64,000 nt of DNA from Arthrobacter globiformis NBRC 12137 (lineage in GTDB: Bacteria; Actinomycetota; Actinomycetes; Actinomycetales; Micrococcaceae). A program made the translations under genes and the position numbers. The stretch spans positions 1 through 64,000 of the forward strand of contig NZ_BAEG01000047.1 in the NCBI RefSeq assembly GCF_000238915.1, written 5' to 3'. Positions 45,069-54,139 of the stretch are shown here, in pieces; position 1 is the first letter of the stretch; the number at the start of each line of letters is the position of its first letter. The notes beneath the pieces were generated by a model. The model was not told the DNA's origin and searched no databases. It saw nothing but the letters and a program-made list of their open reading frames with translations.

Positions 45069-47921
45069 TCAGGAGCCGAGACTTCGCCGGGACACCGGCA
45101 GGCGGGCACGGGCAAAGACCCAGGCCAGTGCACTGCCGGTCAGCGGCACGCCAACGAGCAGCGCCAGCAGCGGCATCCAGGGAACGACGGGCTCTGCAAA
45201 CATGCGGGTGGCCCCAATGAGGAGGACTGCGGGCACCACCCCGGCGGCCACTCCCAGCGAGGTGCCAAGGGACGCGGTCATGAGGGACTGCGCAGCGGCC
45301 AGTGCCTTCCGCAGCCGCGGCGGCGCCCCGACGCCGGCCAGCGTCATGTGGTCTGCCCGGGCATCGGCGAGCGCAAGTCCCGTGGTGATGCCGGCGGCGC
45401 TGAGTGTGATGAGTGCGCTGGTGCCAACGATCAGCCACAGCAGCTCAGACCCCGTTCGGTCCGCGCCCGGCTCAACGTAGAAGCCAAGGGCCTGGATCCG
45501 GTAGACCTGCGCGAGTGCCGCCGATGCGCGGTCCTGCTCAGCGGCTTCCGGGTAGGCGGACAGCTGGGCGAGCAGGACGGAATTGCCGACGTGCATGCCC
45601 GCCCTGGACGCGGTGCCCGGTGCGATGACTCCGTAGAACGGGACCGGCACCTCCGGCGCCTCGACGACGGCGGGCAGCACGGTGTTGCTCTGGGGCTTGT
45701 AGGAAACGGCGGGCCCGGGGCCGGGAACGGGCTGGCGAACGTCATAGGACTGGAGCGTGGTTTTCCCGTCCTTTTCGAAGACCGGGTTGCTGACCACCAT
45801 TCCGCCGGTGTTCAGTGCCTCCACCGCGGCGGGGCTGGGCTCCCGGCCCAGCAGTGCCCGGAGCTCGTCGGCGCCGCCAACCACCACTGGCGGAAGCTGG
45901 CCCGCGGCGCCGGCGGGGAACATTGATCCGTTGCACCGCCAGTCCTGCCCGTCCAGGACGCGGCCCTGCGGCGTGGCGGGGCATTCCTGGCCGGCGGGCA
46001 CGGCGAGCTTGTATTGCCGGCAGTCCACTCCGTCGTTAGTGGCGGGAAGGGATCCACCGGCGGACGCCTGCATGTTGCACTTGCTCAGCACCGGGCCCTT
46101 CAGGACCTGCGTCCACTGCACGGTTTCAAGCTCCCGATGCAGCGCCGCGGCTACGGCGGCCGGGTCAATCGGCGAGGCGGAGGCCGTCCCCGGTGCTTGG
46201 ATTGGTGCGGTTTCCAGCGGCAGCGAGACTTGGTTCTCCTGTGCAGCCCACATGTGGGTGCGCTTCGCCTCCGCCATTTGGCTGGCGGAGAGGACCATCG
46301 CGGCACTGGCAAGCGTTGCGGCGGCGAGGACCGCCGCCACGGCAGGCACCGTGCGGCTCCGGTTCCTGGCAGAGTCCCGGGCGGCCATCCGCAGTGGAAG
46401 CGGCAGCCAGGCGGTGCGTGCAGTCAGGATTTTCACGAATGTCCCGGTTAGCAGCACCAGAGCCGCCACTGCCAGGATTGCGCCACCAGTGAGCAGAGCC
46501 GCGAGCAGCGGGGTGCGGGCAGCCACGGCGTCCAGGTCACCGGTCAGCCCCAGCGTCCGGCCGGCCGCCAGGCAGATGACGGCCACAACCAGCAGAAAAG
46601 CTCCCACCCGCACCGGCCAGGGCCCCGAAGCAGCGAGGGAGCGGCCCGACTTCAATGCGCCGAGCACCGCCTGCCGTGCAACCTGCCGCGCAGGAACCAC
46701 AGCGGCCAGGAAGCATGCCAGCAGGCCCATGGCCATGGCCGCAACAGTCGGCAGGAGGTCCAGATGGAAGCCGGGAAATCGGACGGAGCCCAGATGCCTG
46801 GCGACGCCCACTACCGCGGCAGCCCCGCCGGCCCCCAGCATGGCGCCGGCAACCACCGCGATAGTCCCAAGCCACAGCCCGGCGGCAGTCACCACTGCCC
46901 GGACGGTGGGTGCCTCCGCACCGCTTGCGGCCAGCAGTGCCAGCTCGCGGACCTGCCGTTTGGCGCCCACGGCAAACGCTGCGCCGGCCAGGAGGCCCAC
47001 TTCGAGCAGGGCAAGTGCCCCGAGCAGCACGCCGCCAATGTAGCCGGCGGCGGGCATGGCCCTGGCGTTGGCGGCAGCGCCCGACGTGACCGGCGGGTTC
47101 AGGGCCACGGCGCGTGACAGCACAGCGACGCCGGACTTGTTCAGGTCACGGATCTGGTCCCACGTGACGGGTTTTGGACCCATGAGGTAATACATCGTTT
47201 CGCCCAGCGGATTCCCCTGGGCAGCCGGCCTGTCGATTGCCGCCTGGCCTGGCTGGAGGAACAGAATGGGGTTGCCGTCCGAGTAGGTGGCATCCCGGAG
47301 GGTGCCGACGACGGCGAAGGAGCCGTCCGCCGTCGTCATCCTGTCCCCGAGGCGGATCCTGAAGCGTTCCAGCGCTCCGGGCGAGACGAGGATTTCATCA
47401 CGGGCGGCTGCCGGCCTGCCCTCCAGAAGGGTGTATTTGCCGGTGAAGGCGGGGTTCAGGGCGTCAACAGCTTTGGCCATCACCGGGACATCCGACGCGC
47501 CGCCACGGGACGCGCGGGCCCGGACCATGAGTGTGAGCTGCGTTTCGGTGAGAACTTCGTAGCCGGCGGGGATGGCATCCCTCGGATTTCGCGGTGTGAA
47601 GTCGGGGTCGACGGTGAAGTTCCGCGTCATGGTTGCCGTCTCCAGCACGGGATCCTGCACCGTCTCGGCGTTGGAGGCGGGCATGCTGCGGAGCCGCGCC
47701 TGGGTGCTGCCCAGCTGGTACTGCACCCGTTCCGCAGGCGTTTCCTGCATGCTTTGCGCTAGGGCCGCGGCACCGGTCATGCCGGCCACGGGCAGCAGGA
47801 TCAGCAGAATGATCAGCAGGGAGCGGCCGCGGTGCCGGCTGATGTCCCGGCGCGCCATCCGAAGGGCAAGACGGAAACTGTGCCACCGGCCGTGGGGCAC
47901 GGGCGCAACGTCAAGGGCCAT
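45069..47921 (-). CDS. ABC transporter permease (FtsX/MacB-like, two FtsX domains)
   Basis: A 950-residue membrane protein. One N-terminal transmembrane helix (GRSLLIILLILLPVAG) is followed by a large extracellular domain, a first FtsX-type group of helices (about 300-460), a second extracellular part (about 550-800) and a final group of three helices. Such permeases export peptides, drugs or lipids or transmit cell-wall signals. ATG 47921 is one base after the ATPase gene stop. The operon is padR-ATPase-permease. Confidence 0.9.
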   Translation of the reverse strand: MALDVAPVPHGRWHSFRLALRMARRDISRHRGRSLLIILLILLPVAGMTGAAALAQSMQETPAERVQYQLGSTQARLRSMPASNAETVQDPVLETATMTRNFTVDPDFTPRNPRDAIPAGYEVLTETQLTLMVRARASRGGASDVPVMAKAVDALNPAFTGKYTLLEGRPAAARDEILVSPGALERFRIRLGDRMTTADGSFAVVGTLRDATYSDGNPILFLQPGQAAIDRPAAQGNPLGETMYYLMGPKPVTWDQIRDLNKSGVAVLSRAVALNPPVTSGAAANARAMPAAGYIGGVLLGALALLEVGLLAGAAFAVGAKRQVRELALLAASGAEAPTVRAVVTAAGLWLGTIAVVAGAMLGAGGAAAVVGVARHLGSVRFPGFHLDLLPTVAAMAMGLLACFLAAVVPARQVARQAVLGALKSGRSLAASGPWPVRVGAFLLVVAVICLAAGRTLGLTGDLDAVAARTPLLAALLTGGAILAVAALVLLTGTFVKILTARTAWLPLPLRMAARDSARNRSRTVPAVAAVLAAATLASAAMVLSASQMAEAKRTHMWAAQENQVSLPLETAPIQAPGTASASPIDPAAVAAALHRELETVQWTQVLKGPVLSKCNMQASAGGSLPATNDGVDCRQYKLAVPAGQECPATPQGRVLDGQDWRCNGSMFPAGAAGQLPPVVVGGADELRALLGREPSPAAVEALNTGGMVVSNPVFEKDGKTTLQSYDVRQPVPGPGPAVSYKPQSNTVLPAVVEAPEVPVPFYGVIAPGTASRAGMHVGNSVLLAQLSAYPEAAEQDRASAALAQVYRIQALGFYVEPGADRTGSELLWLIVGTSALITLSAAGITTGLALADARADHMTLAGVGAPPRLRKALAAAQSLMTASLGTSLGVAAGVVPAVLLIGATRMFAEPVVPWMPLLALLVGVPLTGSALAWVFARARLPVSRRSLGS

Positions 47922-47922
47922 C

Positions 47923-48657
47923 TCAGCCGGCCGGCGCCAGGAGAACCGCGGGATCGTGCATGGCCGTTGCCTCATCCACAATCCGGCCGTCGCGGATGAA
48001 CACCACGCGGTCCGCCCACGCGGCATGGCGGGCCTCGTGCGTGACCAGCATGACCGCGGCGCCGTCGTCGGCCCGGGAGCGGAGCACTTCCATCACGCCG
48101 TGGCCGGTGGTGGAATCCAGCGCACCGGTGGGTTCGTCGGCAAGGATCAGCCGGCGGCTCCCCACGATGGCGCGTGCTATGGCCACACGCTGCTGCTGCC
48201 CGCCGGACATTTCATCCATGAACCGGTCCGCGAGCCCGGGGATCCCCACCTGCCGCAGTGCATCCAGTGCCTGCCGGTGCGCTTTCCTGGCCGGCACGCC
48301 GTCGAGTTCGAGCGGCAGTGCGACATTTTCCACGGCCGACAGCGTCGGGACCAGGTTGAAGTCCTGGAAGACGTAGCCCACGGCACGGCGGCGGAGCCGT
48401 GCCAGCGCGTTCAGTCCCAGCCCCGCCAAGGGCGTTGACTCCACAAAGACGCCGCCCGACGTCGGCCGGTCCAGTCCGCCGGCCAGCGCCAGGAGGGATG
48501 ATTTTCCGGAGCCGGATGGCCCCATCACCGCAACGAATTCCCCGGCGTTGATGGTGAGGTCCACGTCCCGCAGGGCGGCAACGGCCGTCGCTCCCTGCCC
48601 GAACGTCCTGCTGACCTTGGCGAGCTCAAGGACCTGTTGCGGCCCCTGCACGCTCAC
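47923..48657 (-). CDS. ABC transporter ATP-binding protein (LolD/MacB type)
   Basis: A 244-residue ATPase. Walker A is GPSGSGKSS, the Q-loop is in VFQDFNLVPTL, the signature is MSGGQQQR, Walker B is LILADEPTGALD and the H-loop is VTHEAR. It energises the downstream FtsX-type permease. Its start overlaps the PadR gene stop by 4 nt. Confidence 0.95.
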   Translation of the reverse strand: MSVQGPQQVLELAKVSRTFGQGATAVAALRDVDLTINAGEFVAVMGPSGSGKSSLLALAGGLDRPTSGGVFVESTPLAGLGLNALARLRRRAVGYVFQDFNLVPTLSAVENVALPLELDGVPARKAHRQALDALRQVGIPGLADRFMDEMSGGQQQRVAIARAIVGSRRLILADEPTGALDSTTGHGVMEVLRSRADDGAAVMLVTHEARHAAWADRVVFIRDGRIVDEATAMHDPAVLLAPAG

Positions 48658-49268
48658 CGGCGGTTCTCCGCTGTGCGCGGGGCAGCCTCTTCCGCAGTGA
48701 CCCCGTTGGACGGTTTACGTGCTTGGCTGCGCGTCCCGGAGGCCTGTGCAAGCTGCACCATCCTGGCCTCGCACAGGTCAAGCCAGCGGATCTCGGCCTC
48801 CGTCTGGAAGATCAGCGAATCCAGCACCAGCAGCCAGGCCGTGTCCGCCGCCCGCTGGTTGGCCGCGGTGTCCCGCCGGGACTTCGTGTAGTCCTGCAGG
48901 GCGCGCATGGAAGCGGCGCGCTGGGCCTGGATGATGGCTGCCACGTCCACCCCGGGCAGGGTGACGGCGAGCGCCAGCTTGATGGCGAGCTCGTTCCGCG
49001 GCGGATTGCTGCGCTCCACCGGTGTCGCAAACCAGCCCTGGACCTCTGCCCGGCCCGCATCGGTGATGCTGTAGACGACGTGGCCTTCGCCGTCGCCGCC
49101 GTCGTTGCTGACAAGGCCGTCACGTTCCAGCCGGTCGAGGGTGGTGTAGACCTGCCCGATGTTCAGCGGCCAGGTGGAGCCTGTGCGGTCTTCGAATTCG
49201 ACCCTGAGCTGGTAGCCGTAACGCGGCTGGTCCTGCAGGAGGGCGAGGAGGCTGTGGCGGATGGACAT
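48654..49268 (-). CDS. PadR family transcriptional regulator
   Basis: A 204-residue PadR regulator. The winged helix has MSIRHSLLALLQDQPRYGYQL and NIGQVYTTLDRLERDGLV, followed by a long C-terminal helical dimerisation domain and a basic tail. It is the first gene of the ABC exporter operon and probably represses it through the palindrome 22-59 bp upstream. ATG 49268 fits the family start. Confidence 0.93.
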   Translation of the reverse strand: MSIRHSLLALLQDQPRYGYQLRVEFEDRTGSTWPLNIGQVYTTLDRLERDGLVSNDGGDGEGHVVYSITDAGRAEVQGWFATPVERSNPPRNELAIKLALAVTLPGVDVAAIIQAQRAASMRALQDYTKSRRDTAANQRAADTAWLLVLDSLIFQTEAEIRWLDLCEARMVQLAQASGTRSQARKPSNGVTAEEAAPRTAENRR

Positions 49269-49290
49269 CGGGCTCCTTGGCTGGAAGTCG

Positions 49291-49327
49291 GCGGTATGCA
49301 CGCGCCCCCAAGACGCGTGCATACCGC
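49291..49327. promoter_or_regulatory. PadR-type operator palindrome
   Basis: GCGGTATGCACGCG (49291-49304) and its exact complement (49314-49327) are separated by 9 bp. The element lies directly downstream of the promoter at 49338-49366 and contains TATGCA/TGCATA half-sites. Confidence 0.75.
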
Positions 49328-49337
49328 GTATGTCCAG

Positions 49338-49366
49338 AGCCTAGTACGATCCCTGGCGGATCGCAA
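49338..49366 (-). promoter_or_regulatory. promoter of the padR-ABC operon
   Basis: TTGCGA (49366-49361) and TAGGCT (49343-49338) on the minus strand with a 17-nt spacer. The predicted start site falls at the edge of the palindromic operator. Confidence 0.65.
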
Positions 49367-49394
49367 TACTGAGTATCTACCGCCAGGTGCGCGG

Positions 49395-50378
49395 TTACAT
49401 CACCAGCAGGACCTTGCCCACGTGTTCGCCGGAGTCGAAGTACTTGTGGGCCGCCCTGGCCTGGTCCAGTGGAAAGGTCTTGGCCACCAGCGGGTGGATC
49501 CGCCCGTCAGCAATGAGGGGCCACACGGAGTCCCTGACCGCCGTCATGATGACGCCCTTCTCCGCAGCCGGCCGGGGCCGGAGCGCTGTTGCCACGACGG
49601 CCGCACGTTTGCGCAGCAGCTGTCCGAGGTCCAGCTCCCCCTTGGCGCCTCCCTGCAGCCCGATGACGACGAGCCGGCCGTAATCCGCCAGGGCGTCGAC
49701 GTTCTTCTGCAGGTACTTGGCGCCGACCACGTCCAGGATGACATCTGCACCCTTGCCCCCGTTCTGCGCGCGGAGGCTTTCGGCGAAGTCTTCCTCCGCA
49801 TAGTTGATGGCGATGTCGGCACCAAGGAATGCCTTGGCCGTGCTGACTTTTTCGTCGGTGCCCGCGGTGGCTGCCACGGTAGCGCCCAACGCCTTGGCCA
49901 ACTGGATGGCCATGGTGCCGATGCCTCCCGTGGCGCCGTGGATCAGGACGGTCTCCCCCGGCTGCAACTGCGCGGTCATGACCAAATTCGAGTACACGGT
50001 GGCCGCCACCTCAGGCAGGGCGGCAGCGGTGACCAGGTCGACGCCGTCGGGAATCCTCAGCACCTGTTCCGAGGGCACCGCGACCTGCTGCGCATAGCCG
50101 CCGCCGGACAGCAGCGCCACGACTTTGTCCCCGATGGAAAACGGCTTGGTCACGCCGGGGCCGAAGCCCGCGATCCTGCCGGAAACCTCCAGCCCGGGAA
50201 TCTCCGAGGCACCCGGCGGGGGCGGGTAGTAGCCCCTCCGCTGCTGGACGTCGGCGCGGTTCAGACCCGCCGCCACAACGTCGATGAGGACCTCACCCTG
50301 GCCCGGCTCGGGAGCCGGCACCTCACGGATTTCCAGCACTTCCGGCCCGCCGGGCTCCGAGATAAAGACGGCTTTCAT
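49395..50378 (-). CDS. NAD(P)H quinone oxidoreductase (zinc-less MDR family, PIG3-like)
   Basis: A 327-residue medium-chain reductase. The N-terminal GroES-like domain has AGLNRADVQQRRGYYPPPPGA, and the Rossmann motif HGATGGIGTMAIQLAKALGA lies near 145-165. It lacks the structural-zinc Cys cluster, as in quinone oxidoreductases. ATG 50378 has GGAG 6 nt upstream. Confidence 0.92.
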   Translation of the reverse strand: MKAVFISEPGGPEVLEIREVPAPEPGQGEVLIDVVAAGLNRADVQQRRGYYPPPPGASEIPGLEVSGRIAGFGPGVTKPFSIGDKVVALLSGGGYAQQVAVPSEQVLRIPDGVDLVTAAALPEVAATVYSNLVMTAQLQPGETVLIHGATGGIGTMAIQLAKALGATVAATAGTDEKVSTAKAFLGADIAINYAEEDFAESLRAQNGGKGADVILDVVGAKYLQKNVDALADYGRLVVIGLQGGAKGELDLGQLLRKRAAVVATALRPRPAAEKGVIMTAVRDSVWPLIADGRIHPLVAKTFPLDQARAAHKYFDSGEHVGKVLLVM

Positions 50379-50491
50379 GGCGAACTCCCGATTTCTAGCT
50401 GATTCCTGCCCCAAAAATACTGTGCACCGGCGACAACTGCCACGCGGTGGTTTTTGTTGCAGCCAACTGCCTATGAAACACTACTAGTTAG

Positions 50492-50579
50492 GGAAGGTTG
50501 TCCGAGCGGCCGAAGGAGCTGGTCTTGAAAACCAGTGTGCGGTAACCCCGTACCAAGAGTTCGAATCTCTTACCTTCCG
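50492..50579 (+). tRNA. tRNA-Ser (anticodon TGA)
   Basis: An 88-nt class II tRNA. Acceptor GGAAGGT pairs with ACCTTCC, anticodon stem CTGGT/ACCAG holds loop CTTGAAA (anticodon TGA), a long variable arm follows, and the T-arm is AAGAGTTCGAATCTCTT. CCA not encoded. Confidence 0.97.
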
Positions 50580-50883
50580 CGCAGGGCCGGCGGCGTGCGA
50601 AAAGCACCGCGCTGACGGCCATTTTGAAGGCCGGCCGGGCCAATCGAAAGTTTGGTTCGGCCGGCCTTTTGCGTGGGCAAGTAGTGGCCCTTTTGTACGG
50701 GCAGGTAGGGGTGCGGACCGCGGTCCGAAAATCAGGTAATCCGAGTACCTGCCCTGCAGAATACGAGTACGCGCCACTCATGCGCGCCGTTGCCGGAAGG
50801 CGTTCACTTGTATCAGCACAGCTCTATCCCGCAACCGCAGGACAGAGCTTCCGCATCCACCGTTGCATGTGGGGGTCGAGGTC
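50580..50883. other. intergenic region after tRNA-Ser(TGA)
   Basis: About 300 bp with the terminator at 50627-50670. The rest has no credible gene and no clear promoter. Confidence 0.5.
50627..50670 (+). terminator. terminator after tRNA-Ser(TGA)
   Basis: AAGGCCGGCCG (50627-50637) pairs with CGGCCGGCCTT (50658-50668), followed by TTTT. Confidence 0.85.
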
Positions 50884-51015
50884 ATGAGCAAGGCTGAGAA
50901 GCAGAGCCTGCGGTACTCGGACTACTACTGGTGCATGTCGCTGAAGGACTTCATTGAGTGGATCGAGGCCGACGACGACCAGGAGCCGGCCACGTCATAC
51001 TCGGACCGGCCCTGA
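50884..51015 (+). CDS. small hypothetical protein (43 residues)
   Basis: An open frame from ATG to TGA encoding 43 residues, rich in aromatic and acidic residues (YSDYYWCMSLKDFIEWIEADDD). GGGGGTCGAGG precedes the ATG. No family is recognised; the aromatic-rich composition makes chance less likely but not excluded. Confidence 0.45.
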   Translation: MSKAEKQSLRYSDYYWCMSLKDFIEWIEADDDQEPATSYSDRP

Positions 51016-51041
51016 GCTCCCGCCTGCAGACGGCACACCCA

Positions 51042-51070
51042 TTGAAAGTGTCACACCCCCGGCATAGTGT
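51042..51070 (+). promoter_or_regulatory. promoter of the VOC-protein gene
   Basis: TTGAAA (51042-51047) and TAGTGT (51065-51070) with a 17-nt spacer, about 65 bp before the ATG at 51136. Confidence 0.65.
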
Positions 51071-51135
51071 CGGTTCTGTCCGTAGCACCTCCATGACCTG
51101 CGGGGATGTCCCGCAAACCACACCAGGAGCAGACT

Positions 51136-51924
51136 ATGCCTACGCCCGAACCCACTCCCGGCGCCCCGTGCTGGGTCGACCTTATGACCACCGACGCCAA
51201 CGAGGCGAAACAGTTCTATGGCGAACTGTTCGGCTGGGACTTCCAGACCGGAGACCAGGAAAAGTACGGCGGCTACATCACCGCCACAAAGAACGGCAAG
51301 ACCGTCGCCGGCATCATGCAGAAGCAGGAGGACCAGGCGGGTATGCCGGACATGTGGTCCACCTACCTGTGGTCGGACGACGCCGCCGCCACAGCCGCGG
51401 CGGTTCCCCAAAACGGCGGCCAGGTGTACGTGGAACCCATGGACGTCCCGGAACAGGGCCACATGGCGCTCTTCGGTGACGCCTCCGGTGCCGCGATTGG
51501 TGTGTGGCAGCCGCGGGAGATGCGGGGTTACGAACTTGTGGGCGAACCGGGCGCCCCGGCCTGGCACGAGCTTCACACCAAGGACTATGCCGCTGCGGTG
51601 AAGTTCTATCAGGACGTGTTCGGCTGGGACACCGACGTCATGAGCGACACCCCGGAGTTCCGCTACACAACCCTGGGCGCCGGCAGGGAGGCAAAGGCCG
51701 GGATCTATGATGCGTCGGCCGACCTTCCCGCTGAAGTCCCCTCCAACTGGGTGGTCTATTTCGCCGTAGAGGACGCCGACGCCTCCATTGACAAGGCCGT
51801 CAGGTTGGGCGCGACGGTCCTTGACGGACCGGACGACACACCCTACGGCCGGATGGCCACGCTGACAGACCCCACCGGGGCCAGGTTCAAGCTTTTGGCC
51901 GACACGGGCCAGGGCGCCCAGTAG
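51136..51924 (+). CDS. tandem VOC (glyoxalase/bleomycin-resistance fold) protein
   Basis: A 262-residue protein with two vicinal-oxygen-chelate domains (about residues 10-122 and 138-258), each opening with a metal-ligand region (CWVDLMTTD; AWHELHTKD) and FYGELFGWD/FYQDVFGWD. It belongs to the group annotated as glyoxalase-like or hydroxylase-like proteins; substrate unknown. AGGAG lies 7 nt before the ATG. Confidence 0.9.
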   Translation: MPTPEPTPGAPCWVDLMTTDANEAKQFYGELFGWDFQTGDQEKYGGYITATKNGKTVAGIMQKQEDQAGMPDMWSTYLWSDDAAATAAAVPQNGGQVYVEPMDVPEQGHMALFGDASGAAIGVWQPREMRGYELVGEPGAPAWHELHTKDYAAAVKFYQDVFGWDTDVMSDTPEFRYTTLGAGREAKAGIYDASADLPAEVPSNWVVYFAVEDADASIDKAVRLGATVLDGPDDTPYGRMATLTDPTGARFKLLADTGQGAQ

Positions 51925-51940
51925 GCGACGTTCCCCGAAT

Positions 51941-51984
51941 GGATGCCGGCCGGCGGCTTCGCAGGAAGCGACCGGCCGGCATCC
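51941..51984 (+). terminator. terminator after VOC gene
   Basis: GGATGCCGGCCGG (51941-51953) pairs with CCGGCCGGCATCC (51972-51984), followed by a short T-rich stretch. Confidence 0.85.
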
Positions 51985-52022
51985 TTTGTGTGCCGCCCGG
52001 GGTCGGCATTCTGCCGGGAAAT

Positions 52023-52096
52023 CGCGGAAGCGTTCCCGCTCAAGCGACAGGACTTGAGGAAGCGTTTGGGCTCAAGCGACAGGACTTGAGGAAGCG
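52023..52096. repeat. 32-nt-period repeat, second locus
   Basis: The core (T/C)G(A/C)GGAAGCG occurs at 52023, 52055 and 52087, exactly 32 nt apart, with a well conserved interval (TTTGGGCTCAAGCGACAGGACT-like, identical over most of the last two units). It is the same family as the array at 14998-15151. The stop codon of the next gene lies inside it. Confidence 0.85.
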
Positions 52097-54078
52097 TTTG
52101 GGGGCAGGCCGAGGATGGCGCGGGCGATCTCGTCGGCGTCGCGGAGGGTGCGCTGCCCGCTGGGGTACACCGGACCGGCCTGCTGGGCCGCTTCGGCGGC
52201 AATGGCGGTTCCCCACTGGACGGCCGAGAGCTGAAGCCCCAGCACGTACATCCCGTCCGTGACCTCGCCGTTCGATGCAACCGGCCGGTACGGGTGCGGG
52301 CGGACATCGAGGCCGGAGGACTGCACCGGGGTGCCTTCCACCGTCATCATGGTCCGTGGCCGCACGAGCCCGTCGGCGAGGAGCTGCTCCAGCAGCGGGG
52401 ACTCGTTGAGGGCCACCCGGTTGGCCGGCGCCAGTGCCTCCACCAGTGTGTGTGCTTCCGCGGCACCGCCGTGTACCCACGGCGAGGCGGCGGTGAAGGC
52501 GCGCTTCCCGCGGGCCACGCCGAACTTGGGGTCCGGGCCAACGAAGCTGACAATTCCGGCCCGTGCCAGTGCCGCCAGCTGCTCGGCGCGCAGCGCCGGC
52601 GGACCGCTGGCGAGACCCTCCACCAGCGATTCAAACCAGCCCCGCAGGCCGGCGACCCATGACTCATCGGTGATCCCGCCGTCGGCCACTACCGACTTCA
52701 GCACGGCACGGCCGTGGTGCAGCGCCCCGATGGCCATCTTGACGGGGTCGTTCTCGCCAAGCGCTGAGCGGCGGGCATCGTCGTCGAGGTAGTCGACGAC
52801 GGCGGCGTCCAGCTCGGCACGCGAGGCGAAGGTCCGCCCGGCCAGCGGGGCAGCAAGACCGCGCAGGTTCAGCCTGCTGTCCGGATGGACATGGCGGCCG
52901 ACGACGGCGTTGAAGTCCTCTTCCCACCGGCCGGTGCCATGGGCATGCGGGTGCAGGGCCTCGTCCAGTTCCTTGAGGAACGCGGCATGGTCCTGAACCG
53001 TGTCCGGCTGCGAGCGCACGAGGGTCGTGTAATAGGCCCAGAGCGCGTCCCGGTGCAGGAGCGGCCAAAGGTCGTAGTCGAATGCCGGAACGATCCCGGC
53101 GGCCGAGAACCTCCGCAGCGCCTTGCCGGTGAAGTAGCGGAGTGTGACCGACGCCGGGTAGTAGCCCGCGAGGGTGGCTTTGGACCGGTACGGCGTTCCG
53201 CGCCGGGACGCCGCCAGGATGAAAGGCTCCTGGCCTGAAGGCAGGTACTCGAGGGCGTCTCCTGCCTCTACGAATTTACCTCCCCTGCCCTCCGTGAGCT
53301 GGCCCATCACGTCGAAGAAGTTCAGGCCCATCCCGCGAACCAGCACCGGCTCCTGCGCGGGAATCACACTCCAGTCGACGTCGGCAGGGACGGCCGGCGG
53401 CAGGTAGCGCAGGCCGAACTGCGCGGCGGCTGCCTGGAGTTCGCGCTGTTCGGGGCTGAGGCGGGAGGCCAGGTGGCCCAGCGCGAGGACGACGGAATCG
53501 ACGGTGAGGCTCACGCCGCCGTCCAGTTCGCCGTTGTCCCGTTCGACCGCGTCCAATACGACCGCGTCCAGTTCGACCTCGAACCTTCCGTCCGGCTGCC
53601 GGCGCGCGGCGGTGGCCGTCGCCTGGTGCATTTCCACGGTGACGCCGTCTGGCAGCGCTGCGAGCAGCTCCTCGAAAGTGGACCGCAGGTAGCGGCCGTA
53701 GATGGCACGGCTGGGGAAGTCGCCGGATCCCAGCACGGCGAGCTCTGCCCGTTCGTCGTCGGAGAGCCCGGCCAGGGGGCTGTGCTGCTGGGCTGTCCGC
53801 CAGCGGTCGAAGGTGGTCCCGGCCACCGGCGCGGCCAGTCCCGTGTCCTCGGGAATGAGCGTGGGGTAGAACGACTGCGTGTTCATCAGGTAGAGACGCG
53901 ACTGTCCGGGCTGCCAGACGTGCCCCGGACCAGCAGGAAACGGATCGATGACGTCGATGTGCAGGCGGGCTCCGGCGGGACGGGCGGCGGACCAGTTGGC
54001 GAGCAGCCGCTCCAGCACGCTGGTACCCCTGGGACCGGCGCCAATCAGCGCCGTCCGGATGCTCTGCGAAATAACCAC
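52072..54078 (-). CDS. FAD/NAD(P)-binding protein (HcgN-like family)
   Basis: A 668-residue flavin-type protein. The N-terminal Rossmann motif is RTALIGAGPRGTSVLERLL, followed by the family pattern HIDVIDPFPAGPGHVW and LMNTQSFYPTL. Reaction unknown. GTG 54078 is chosen, with GGAAGG and TACTCT upstream. The last eight residues (NASSSPVA) and the stop codon are encoded within a copy of the 32-nt repeat, so the native C-terminus has been replaced or extended. Divergent from the S9 peptidase gene. Confidence 0.82.
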   Translation of the reverse strand: MVISQSIRTALIGAGPRGTSVLERLLANWSAARPAGARLHIDVIDPFPAGPGHVWQPGQSRLYLMNTQSFYPTLIPEDTGLAAPVAGTTFDRWRTAQQHSPLAGLSDDERAELAVLGSGDFPSRAIYGRYLRSTFEELLAALPDGVTVEMHQATATAARRQPDGRFEVELDAVVLDAVERDNGELDGGVSLTVDSVVLALGHLASRLSPEQRELQAAAAQFGLRYLPPAVPADVDWSVIPAQEPVLVRGMGLNFFDVMGQLTEGRGGKFVEAGDALEYLPSGQEPFILAASRRGTPYRSKATLAGYYPASVTLRYFTGKALRRFSAAGIVPAFDYDLWPLLHRDALWAYYTTLVRSQPDTVQDHAAFLKELDEALHPHAHGTGRWEEDFNAVVGRHVHPDSRLNLRGLAAPLAGRTFASRAELDAAVVDYLDDDARRSALGENDPVKMAIGALHHGRAVLKSVVADGGITDESWVAGLRGWFESLVEGLASGPPALRAEQLAALARAGIVSFVGPDPKFGVARGKRAFTAASPWVHGGAAEAHTLVEALAPANRVALNESPLLEQLLADGLVRPRTMMTVEGTPVQSSGLDVRPHPYRPVASNGEVTDGMYVLGLQLSAVQWGTAIAAEAAQQAGPVYPSGQRTLRDADEIARAILGLPPNASSSPVA

Positions 54079-54139
54079 GCCTTCCAGAGTATCGGCATGT
54101 GACTTGCTAGCTGAGTGGGGATGTTGTTTGGATGGGCGC

